This document shows positions 7,591-13,584 of a DNA stretch of 38,169 nt, piece after piece. Each line of letters opens with the position of its first letter. Position 1 is the stretch's first letter. Origin of the DNA: a virus; the IMG/VR virus record IMGVR_UViG_3300008117_000119, positions 1-38,169 of that record. The stretch is one strand, 5' to 3'. A program made the position numbers and the translations under genes. Below the pieces are notes generated by a model that was not told the origin of the DNA, made no database searches, and was given only the letters and a program-made list of their open reading frames with translations.

Positions 7591-8231
7591 AAAAAGAAAA
7601 AAAGTATTCTATTGTTCTTTTTTGTAATAAAAAGAGAGTTCGTGTTTTATACAGTTGTATGAAGAGAACGACCGTATATGAATATTGGAGGGAATTTAGA
7701 ACTCAATTGAAACCGAGATTTACCAAACAACAAACGGGTTCAAGAAAAAACAAAGATTTAATATATGAATTAGCTTTAATATTTCCCAATAATAGATGGG
7801 CAACTGATATTTGGGTAAAAGATAGTTTAGGTAGAAATCAAAAAGCTAAAATTGAGAATGACAAATATAGAATTAAAGAGATAATACCGTATTGGAAAGA
7901 GGAATTGGTATACGATTATAACACAAAAAAAAGAATTAGATATAATCAGGTTTTAGATTATATCATGACAATTAATGATGTTGCACAAATTTTCACATTA
8001 AATAAAAATTTATTTGTTCAAATTGAAAATGACGTTAGACTATTTGGTAATAAAAACAAAAATGATGCTTTAAGATTATTAGAGTTGCTGAGAGAAGATT
8101 TATTAATTAAAAAAAGAGGTAATTTCTTTTTTGTGAAAGATATAACCACTCATCAAAGAAGACTTTTATATAAATTACTTGAATCTAAAGGTTTTAATAA
8201 AAACGATTTATTTAGACATTACTCGTATTAA
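7587..8231 (+). CDS. Hypothetical protein of the plus-strand unit
   Basis: 214 aa from ATG 7587 (MKKEKKYSIVLFC). A longer open frame starts at 7521, but that would overlap the small CxxC gene by 70 nt, whereas 7587 gives a neat ATGA coupling. The protein is very basic and aromatic. The first third looks beta-rich (KYSIVLFCNKKRVRVLYS). The middle contains RNQKAKIENDKYRIKEIIPYW, here noted only as charged. The C-terminal third (about 130-214) is helical with a winged-helix-like order: NDALRLLELLREDLLIKKRGNFFFV is too long to be certain. No catalytic motif was recognised. A nucleic-acid-binding role fits the charge but is an inference. Its 3' end overlaps the convergent minus-strand gene by 20 nt. 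Confidence 0.75.
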   Translation: MKKEKKYSIVLFCNKKRVRVLYSCMKRTTVYEYWREFRTQLKPRFTKQQTGSRKNKDLIYELALIFPNNRWATDIWVKDSLGRNQKAKIENDKYRIKEIIPYWKEELVYDYNTKKRIRYNQVLDYIMTINDVAQIFTLNKNLFVQIENDVRLFGNKNKNDALRLLELLREDLLIKKRGNFFFVKDITTHQRRLLYKLLESKGFNKNDLFRHYSY

Positions 8232-8445
8232 AAATTATATCTACAGTACCAATATTAATTGTGAATGTATTTTCCGGTTTTTCCATTTTTCTACCATACT
8301 TCTTTTGAATATTTTCAAATGTTTTCATAAAATCCTGTTCAGATAATTCTAAAATTATCGTTCTAGTTTCAGTTTCAGCATTCAATTTTTCTAATAAGTC
8401 AGATATAATAGCTAATTGATTTAATAAGTCACCTTTTTTTTCCAT
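8212..8445 (-). CDS. Hypothetical small protein
   Basis: 77 aa, not recognised. The N-terminal half is helical (LLNQLAIISDLLEKLNAETE), then a strand TRTIILELSE, a helix, and a C-terminal strand FTINIGTVDIIF. No cysteine pairs or membrane segments. It overlaps the end of the plus-strand gene tail to tail and is overlapped at its start by the upstream small gene, as is common in dense phage gene arrays. Confidence 0.6.
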   Translation of the reverse strand: MEKKGDLLNQLAIISDLLEKLNAETETRTIILELSEQDFMKTFENIQKKYGRKMEKPENTFTINIGTVDIIFNTSNV

Positions 8446-8632
8446 ATCCTAATATCTTTAATATTTTACTTATTATAGATATTTTATTTTTTGGTTTTGG
8501 TTTAAACATTTCGGTTTTATCTAATGATTTAATTTCTTTAATCATCTGACTCTTGTGTGTCTGTATCTCCGTAATGTCCCTCTCCATCTCCTTCTCCAAC
8601 CATTCCTTCGCTTGTTGTAATCTCTTGTCCAT
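8429..8632 (-). CDS. Hypothetical small basic protein, start uncertain
   Basis: The longest frame gives 67 aa (MDKRLQQAKEWLEKEM...), but it overlaps the upstream gene by 95 nt. An internal ATG at 8545 (MIKEIKSLDKTEMF) would leave 38 aa with only an 8-nt ATGATTAA overlap. The C-terminus is Lys-rich with a hydrophobic patch (ISIISKILKILGYGKKR). No family was recognised. It may be a real small gene with either start; the evidence is only reading frame and position. Confidence 0.4.
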   Translation of the reverse strand: MDKRLQQAKEWLEKEMERDITEIQTHKSQMIKEIKSLDKTEMFKPKPKNKISIISKILKILGYGKKR

Positions 8633-8993
8633 TGTTCTTAATTAAATTGATATCTTTTAATTTTTCGAGAGATTCATTTTGAAATAAGAGTTGTAACTCT
8701 TTAACTTTTTCTTGGAATAATCTTTGTTTTTCTTCCTCTTCTTTATTTTTATTTACAATCTCATTTGCACACGCAAATACAACATCATATCCATTTTGTG
8801 TTGCCTGTGCAATTAATGATATTAAATTGAATTTTTCATTTTTATCTTGAACTTTGACTGCGATTGAACTGTATGGTTTCACAACCTCATCAAACTTCCA
8901 TGACAATGGTAGTTTTATATCTAAACTAACATTGTCTTGTATTTCTCTCAAAGAGTGAAAATGTGGTCTTAAATTTTTTATGTTATCAAACAC
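8538..8993 (-). CDS. Hypothetical protein with GTG start and acidic tail
   Basis: 151 aa. The only sensible start is GTG at 8993 (MFDNIKNLRPHF...), which lies 4 nt after the TGA of the preceding small membrane gene. The N-terminal half looks globular (DIKLPLSWKFDEVVKPY; FNLISLIAQATQNGYDVVFA). Residues ~85-115 form a charged coiled coil (NKNKEEEEKQRLFQEKVKEL), and the tail is Gly/Glu/Asp-rich (EGDGEGHYGDTDTQESDD). The acidic tail is reminiscent of proteins that mask DNA-binding partners, but no function is assigned. Confidence 0.65.
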   Translation of the reverse strand: MFDNIKNLRPHFHSLREIQDNVSLDIKLPLSWKFDEVVKPYSSIAVKVQDKNEKFNLISLIAQATQNGYDVVFACANEIVNKNKEEEEKQRLFQEKVKELQLLFQNESLEKLKDINLIKNNGQEITTSEGMVGEGDGEGHYGDTDTQESDD

Positions 8994-8997
8994 AGTA

Positions 8998-9177
8998 TCA
9001 AATTAAAATATAGGTTATTATATATGCCGAACTAAGATATAGAAACACTTTCTCCAATTCTTTAACTACTAATGGTTCCGGATTCTCTTGTGTTAGTTTA
9101 AAAACAAACTCAAATACAAATCTTAGAGTATAAATTAAGCTCAATACAAATAAAAATAGTTTAATCTGTTCCATCAT
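8998..9177 (-). CDS. Small two-helix membrane protein
   Basis: 59 aa starting MMEQIKLFLFVLSLIY (ATG 9177, or the adjacent ATG 9174). A strongly hydrophobic N-terminal segment (5-27) and a hydrophobic C-terminus (about 43-59, VFLYLSSAYIITYILI) flank a short charged linker (TQENPEPLVVKELEK). A hairpin membrane topology would fit a holin-like or superinfection protein, but there is no diagnostic motif. The start overlaps the end of the H1-like gene by 17 nt, and the next gene begins 4 nt after the stop, so the frame is embedded in the transcription unit. Confidence 0.55.
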   Translation of the reverse strand: MMEQIKLFLFVLSLIYTLRFVFEFVFKLTQENPEPLVVKELEKVFLYLSSAYIITYILI

Positions 9178-9349
9178 GTTTTTTCATTTCTTCAAGGATT
9201 TCTTTACGGTAAACTCCAATCAATTGTTTAATTTCCTGTGCGTATTTTCTCGCTCTGATTGAAGCACTACGATTACCTTTCTCATAAACCTTTTGAGTGT
9301 CCACCGACATTTTCTCAACAAGTTCCTTGATTTTTGCTAAGGTTTCCAT
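9161..9349 (-). CDS. Histone H1 (Hc1)-like DNA-binding protein
   Basis: 62 aa. The central segment EKGNRSASIRARKYAQEI (about 23-40) followed by YRKEIL (47-52) matches the conserved core of the small Bacteroidota/Chlamydia histone-H1-like proteins (KGN...A...RARK...EIEK...FRK). The first ~20 residues form the amphipathic helix typical of that family (LAKIKELVEKMSVD). These proteins bind DNA through basic residues and help compact the nucleoid. A phage copy might condense phage DNA or perturb the host nucleoid. The Lys/Ala/Pro-rich tail of chlamydial Hc1 is absent, as in Bacteroidota homologues. It lies in a run of small genes; its 3' end overlaps the next gene by 17 nt. Confidence 0.7.
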   Translation of the reverse strand: METLAKIKELVEKMSVDTQKVYEKGNRSASIRARKYAQEIKQLIGVYRKEILEEMKKHDGTD

Positions 9350-9389
9350 AATTTATTTCGGTTTTTAATACGAATATATGGAAAAAATT

Positions 9390-9845
9390 TTACTTTTTCA
9401 AGTTTTGGTCTAATAATTTATAAATTTCGGTCAACATATCTAACTCCGACCTTGTTTTTCTATGGTTAAAATCGAATAAAATATAAAAGTATTCTCTTAT
9501 TCTCATTATATTACCATCTAATTGTGAGTAGTAAAAAGCCTCTAAAAAGAAATTCCAAAAGTATTCGTAGGCATTTCCTCTCTCCCTAAAAAATATTTTT
9601 TCTTGATTAAAATTTTCAATCACCTTATCCCAACACCAAGTGAAATGACTTCTTTGGTCTTTTTCGGTATTAATAACATCAACACCTAAATAAGTCTCCG
9701 ATATTAAATCATGTAATGAAACCAAAAAGTCATGGAAAAGCTCTGTCTTTTCACGACATATGTTGTATGCCCTGAACCAAACATCGATTTGTTGCTTGTA
9801 ATTTTCGGATGTAATGAATTCCAAATATCCTTCTCTATTTTCCAT
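9390..9845 (-). CDS. Hypothetical protein, aromatic-rich
   Basis: 151 aa, not recognised. It is mostly helical and unusually rich in Trp, Tyr and Phe (WFRAYNICREK; HFTWCWDKVIENF; YEYFWNFFLEAFYY), without a clean membrane span or signal peptide. It starts MENREGYLEF at ATG 9845 and is flanked by gaps of about 40-50 nt, so it may have its own start signal. No catalytic motif is visible; function unknown. Confidence 0.65.
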   Translation of the reverse strand: MENREGYLEFITSENYKQQIDVWFRAYNICREKTELFHDFLVSLHDLISETYLGVDVINTEKDQRSHFTWCWDKVIENFNQEKIFFRERGNAYEYFWNFFLEAFYYSQLDGNIMRIREYFYILFDFNHRKTRSELDMLTEIYKLLDQNLKK

Positions 9846-9896
9846 AACTCATTATATATTAATAATATAAGGAGAAAAGAAAACAAAAAGAAGGTA

Positions 9897-11036
9897 TTAC
9901 TGAGTTTTCTTATTGTAAGATGAAATCTTTTTCATTTTCTCAATTTCTTCGTTTAGAACGTTTGAGAAACTAACTTTAGATTCATTTACTGTTGTAACAG
10001 GAACGGCTTCTTTATCGTATATTTTTCTTTCTTCCTTATCCTTTTCTCTATCTTTCATTTGTTTTTCCATCTTCTCAACAGCAACTTCGGAAGGAACTAC
10101 GTTAGCAACATCTTCTGAATTGTTACCCATTAGTTTATCTCCTTCGATTGCCATTTTCAATCTTTTCTTAAATTGTTCAGATGGTTCAATATCATATTCT
10201 AAATTTTGAAGTCCAGCAAAATTCTTTGCAACTTCTTCATCTTGTTCTTTTGTATTTTGTCTAGCAACTTTCTCACCCTTACCAATTTGTTTTGGAAATT
10301 CAGGATTGTCATTACCTTCAAATGTCATAGACTTTTTTATCTTTTGGTCAACGTCTGATAAATTAGATTTGTTTTCTTTACCACTATCTTTATGTGCACT
10401 TTCATATGCTTTAAGACCCGGTACAGATTCATTTACCATTTTAACAATTAGTTGTGTCAACTCACTTTCAGTCAAACGTAAAACTTTCTTTTTTGATTCA
10501 TTCATCATCGTACCACACTCACATATTTCTTTACCACATTTTTCACATGTTTTCTTTTCTTCTTCCATATAAGAACCACCACATTCATCACATTCTTCTT
10601 CCTCCTCCATTTGTTTAGACCAACATTCTTCTACATCATATTCTTTACCATCAACAGTGAATGTTTTTTCACCAGCTTCTCTAGCAGCTTTAAGAGCTCC
10701 TGAGAACTCATTACCTTCCATTGGTTGTTTTTCAGTATTTTCCATATTTTCAGTTTCTTCTAATTGGTCATTCATCTCATCAAGTTTATTCATCATATCG
10801 TCATGTGATTCATAAACTCCCTTTTCGATGATTAATTCTTTACCTGGATGTTTTTCTTTATAATCAGGTAATGCATCTTGTGCTTCTTTTTCTGTCTCAA
10901 ATGTAGCTAAAGGAACACCTTCACATTTGATGTGGTATTTTTCCATTTTACCTTCCTCAACTTGTTCCATAATAGTTTTTTTAACTTCTTCAGAAACTGC
11001 TGATTCAATAATTTGTTTTAATTCACTTATTTTCAT
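9897..11036 (-). CDS. Acidic probable virion/scaffold protein with zinc ribbon
   Basis: 379 aa, strongly charged and largely helical. It opens with MKISELKQIIESAVSEE and has a related helix at about 186-204 (LRLTESELTQLIVKMVNES), a motif type recurring in virion-associated proteins of marine and Bacteroidota phages. Residues 145-175 hold a zinc-ribbon-like set: CDEC (149-152), CEKC (164-167), then CEC (172-174). The rest is low-complexity Glu/Lys (MEEEEE; DREKDKEERK), resembling a scaffold or prohead-core protein. It is next to the DUF5661/ParB-like protein gene (2-nt gap) and two other probable structural genes. The structural role is inferred from composition and context. Confidence 0.6.
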   Translation of the reverse strand: MKISELKQIIESAVSEEVKKTIMEQVEEGKMEKYHIKCEGVPLATFETEKEAQDALPDYKEKHPGKELIIEKGVYESHDDMMNKLDEMNDQLEETENMENTEKQPMEGNEFSGALKAAREAGEKTFTVDGKEYDVEECWSKQMEEEEECDECGGSYMEEEKKTCEKCGKEICECGTMMNESKKKVLRLTESELTQLIVKMVNESVPGLKAYESAHKDSGKENKSNLSDVDQKIKKSMTFEGNDNPEFPKQIGKGEKVARQNTKEQDEEVAKNFAGLQNLEYDIEPSEQFKKRLKMAIEGDKLMGNNSEDVANVVPSEVAVEKMEKQMKDREKDKEERKIYDKEAVPVTTVNESKVSFSNVLNEEIEKMKKISSYNKKTQ

Positions 11037-11038
11037 AT

Positions 11039-12226
11039 TTAAATAAATATCTGTTTAATCTCATTTAATACGATTTCTTCCACCTTATCACGTGAAATTC
11101 CGTATTTTTTTGATGTATACTCGATGGCCTCTTGTATATCACGGTCTTCCTTAATAAACTCAATTGCCCCTGTGTTACCCTGATTACAATAAGGAAACTT
11201 CTTACATTTCTCTTTTACTTTAACAAATACCGCATCCGGTCCTCCCCATTTTGGAAAGTTCTTATCCTTTACCGCCCTACCTTGATATTCACTTTTCTTA
11301 CCGTCAATCTTTAGTGGGTTTTTACGTCCTCCTTTTGTTGTTTTTCCAAAAGCAGGAACATCAAATGCACCTGAAGAAGATGATAGTGTTGCTTCACCAA
11401 CCTCTTCATCTTCAGTTAAATCCATATTTGGTATTTTTGATATTGGTCTTTTAATTGTACTTGCTTTACCAAACAAAGGTGCCGAATAGGCTCCAGATGA
11501 ACTTGAATCGGTTTCTTTTGCTTCTACTTTTTTCAATTTCGTATAGTAAGATGGGTCTTCCCATAAATGGTCCATAGCTATTTCGTGAGCTTTCTCCTTA
11601 CTATCTGTATGTTCCATTTCGACTTTCATACCCATTTCTAATTGCTTTTTTAATGATTTTACCATATCCTGAATATGATAATATCCTTTTGCATCATGTT
11701 TTTTTGCCATTTGAACCAACGTTTTATTATCGGCCAAACCACCTTTTAATATTTCAGTTTCGTTCATTTTTTTCTTTTTACCTTGACAATGTGCTCTTTG
11801 ACTGAATCCTTTTGGATTACTACAATCAATTGAGTCTTTATATTTTTGGGACCATTTTTCGGTCATCTCTTCTTTTTTTGTTAAATCGACTACCCATATT
11901 TTTGGATTCATACCTTTACTAACTAATCCCGCTAATCTTGTATTTCCACCTAATAAATCATAATCATTTTCACTAAATCTAACCGCAATTGGTATCTCTA
12001 TTTCACCCTTATCAAATGCACTTTCAAATCTTTTTCTTTTATCCTCATCAAGTGATTCATAATCTAAATCCACATTGTTAAGTATATCCTTAATTTTTTC
12101 GAAATTTGTAATATCAAAATTTTTATTTGCAACTTCTAACCAACCTTCTCTACCCATTTTTTCAAATTCACGGTATCGTAAAGCCTCCATCCATTCCTCA
12201 TTAAAATTTGGTTTTAAGTACTTCAT
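11039..12226 (-). CDS. Multidomain phage protein with ParB-like and DUF5661-like segments
   Basis: 395 aa. Residues ~80-115 read like a ParB/sulfiredoxin-type fold (IPIAVRFSENDYDLLGGNTR, with GGNTRLAGL at 93-101). Next is SNPKGFSQRAHCQGK (136-150), a Cys-containing motif common in phage virion-associated proteins. Residues ~195-233 resemble DUF5661 (MEHTDSKEKAHEIAMDHL then EDPSYYTKLKKVE). Two similar Ser-rich motifs follow, SSSSGAYSAPLFGK and SSSSGAFDVPAFGK, the latter leading to a conserved Lys/Trp region (NFPKWGGPDAVF). Such composite proteins are usually found among head/scaffold genes of marine T4-like phages. The TAATG-type overlap with the 79-aa gene upstream indicates coupling. Exact function unknown. 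Confidence 0.65.
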   Translation of the reverse strand: MKYLKPNFNEEWMEALRYREFEKMGREGWLEVANKNFDITNFEKIKDILNNVDLDYESLDEDKRKRFESAFDKGEIEIPIAVRFSENDYDLLGGNTRLAGLVSKGMNPKIWVVDLTKKEEMTEKWSQKYKDSIDCSNPKGFSQRAHCQGKKKKMNETEILKGGLADNKTLVQMAKKHDAKGYYHIQDMVKSLKKQLEMGMKVEMEHTDSKEKAHEIAMDHLWEDPSYYTKLKKVEAKETDSSSSGAYSAPLFGKASTIKRPISKIPNMDLTEDEEVGEATLSSSSGAFDVPAFGKTTKGGRKNPLKIDGKKSEYQGRAVKDKNFPKWGGPDAVFVKVKEKCKKFPYCNQGNTGAIEFIKEDRDIQEAIEYTSKKYGISRDKVEEIVLNEIKQIFI

Positions 12227-12465
12227 TACTTAACAGTCTTTAATGCACCTTCCCAGAATGACTTTCTTTGCCATAATGTTTTAAATAATTCTACAACAAC
12301 CTTAGTCGATAAATCAACAATTTTGTCATCAATTTTTCTTGTTCCCAACTCATCTTGAATAATTTTAACAACAATTTTATGTGCGTTTGTTGTATCCATG
12401 AAGTCTTTTATTTCCTTCTTGGCTATTCTTTCTATTTCTTTTTTATCTTGGTCAGTAAGTGCCAT
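12226..12465 (-). CDS. Small probable structural protein
   Basis: 79 aa, helical and Lys-rich (MALTDQDKKEIERIAKKEIK). The C-terminus LFKTLWQRKSFWEGALKTVK is amphipathic with Trp residues, a pattern often found in small virion or prohead-associated phage proteins. Its stop touches the ATG of the 395-aa gene and it begins 2 nt after the 174-aa gene, so all three are translated from one message. No enzyme motif; function inferred only from its neighbours. Confidence 0.6.
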   Translation of the reverse strand: MALTDQDKKEIERIAKKEIKDFMDTTNAHKIVVKIIQDELGTRKIDDKIVDLSTKVVVELFKTLWQRKSFWEGALKTVK

Positions 12466-12467
12466 TG

Positions 12468-12992
12468 TTAATTATTATTTCTTTGTGTAATTAATGGTTC
12501 CATGCTTGTTTTGAATGTCTCTTCGAATTTCACCAATTTTTCTAATGCGTTACCTACTTCAGTTTCTAACTTCAACATATCCGCATTTATATAAACACCA
12601 CTTTCTTCACCTGCAATTAAAACAAAACTTATGTCTTCATCTGTTAAAACCCCATCTAATCTTATCTGTTTTTGATTGATTGTCATACCTGGATCAAAAT
12701 CTACAATTTGTGAAACTTGTTGTCTGAAATTGTCTATAAGATTTGAAATAGTTTCTTTTTGGTCATCTTTCAATTCCATATCCATTTCATCGGTTGACAA
12801 CATTTTAACCTCCACATCGTTAATGATTATAAAATCACTATCTTGTTTTTGTGTCTGTTCAGGTTCTACTTGTTGTGGTATTTCTTGTTGTTCTCTGATT
12901 ACACTATTAGATGTCTTGTTTTCATTAAGTTTTCTTAATGTGTTTAACATCTTTTTTGTTTCATCATATCCCGTTATTTCTTTCTTTTGCAT
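12468..12992 (-). CDS. Hypothetical probable virion/core protein
   Basis: 174 aa. The N-terminal ~55 residues are polar and Gln-rich (REQQEIPQQVEPEQTQKQ), likely disordered. The remainder has mixed alpha/beta content, with acidic helices (DMELKDDQKETISNLIDNF) and a beta segment (DISFVLIAGEESGVYINADM). It resembles accessory head or core proteins in size and composition, but no family was recognised. Its start lies inside the 3' end of the amidase-like gene (29-nt overlap). A TATTTATA motif sits 42 nt upstream on the coding strand. Confidence 0.6.
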   Translation of the reverse strand: MQKKEITGYDETKKMLNTLRKLNENKTSNSVIREQQEIPQQVEPEQTQKQDSDFIIINDVEVKMLSTDEMDMELKDDQKETISNLIDNFRQQVSQIVDFDPGMTINQKQIRLDGVLTDEDISFVLIAGEESGVYINADMLKLETEVGNALEKLVKFEETFKTSMEPLITQRNNN

Positions 12993-13584
12993 TGTTAAAA
13001 AATATTCTAAAATTAAACGAAGGGTTTATATCTGTATAAATACTTGAAAAGTTGGATTTACATACAATCCCGTGGAAATTAGACGCCTTTTCTATGTAAC
13101 CTTGTGATGGGACTATTTGCTTGAAAATACCATGTTTGTCACACAAATCCTCACATAAATCGGCCAGAACATTCATTTGACTCTCAGTATAAGAATCCCA
13201 AAAATAGTAGTTTCTCCAATTTCTGACATATGGTTCGGACCTATAGGGATCACCAATCCAATTATTAAGGACACCGGTAATTGTATTTTTATTCAACCAA
13301 CCCAAGTTTTCAATTGCAACTTTAATTTGTTTTTTACTGATTTTGGGGTCATTAAAGGTATTTGAACTATGGTTAGTGTCAAATAGTTGGTATACCATAC
13401 CTAATTTAGAAACAACAAAATGGGGAACATCGTCGTATTCCCCATTTCTTCTGTGCTTTATTTTACTTATAAAATCATCTAATCGTCTTTGTGTGTCATA
13501 TAGAAAAATTTGAGTTTTTTTAGATTTTTTTCTAACTACATTCAATTTTTTCTTATCTAAATTTTCTACGTCTTGTACTAACAT
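12964..13584 (-). CDS. N-acetylmuramoyl-L-alanine amidase-like protein (type 2 fold), divergent metal site
   Basis: 206 aa. The order of elements follows amidase_2/T7 lysozyme: a first strand IFLYDTQRR, then DDVPHFVVSKLGMVYQLFDT (family pattern GYHFVI..DG.vyqL), a central AIENLGWL corresponding to the 'IGVCLVGG' strand, and late FHGIVCKSNF and INPSFNF (family H...DPGP.F / CPSF). Only the second zinc ligand His (in NFHGIV) seems retained. The first His is replaced around FLYDTQ and the last Asp/Cys before Pro is Asn. It may be an endolysin with an altered site or a non-catalytic peptidoglycan binder. It overlaps the membrane protein upstream by 32 nt and is about 4 kb from the spanin-like genes. 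No signal peptide. Confidence 0.6.
   Translation of the reverse strand: MLVQDVENLDKKKLNVVRKKSKKTQIFLYDTQRRLDDFISKIKHRRNGEYDDVPHFVVSKLGMVYQLFDTNHSSNTFNDPKISKKQIKVAIENLGWLNKNTITGVLNNWIGDPYRSEPYVRNWRNYYFWDSYTESQMNVLADLCEDLCDKHGIFKQIVPSQGYIEKASNFHGIVCKSNFSSIYTDINPSFNFRIFFNNAKERNNGI

Noticed and set aside
9840-9880. AT-rich near-palindrome CTCATTATAT...ATATAAGGAG as an operator
   Set aside because: The symmetry is imperfect and pure A/T palindromes are expected by chance at this base composition.
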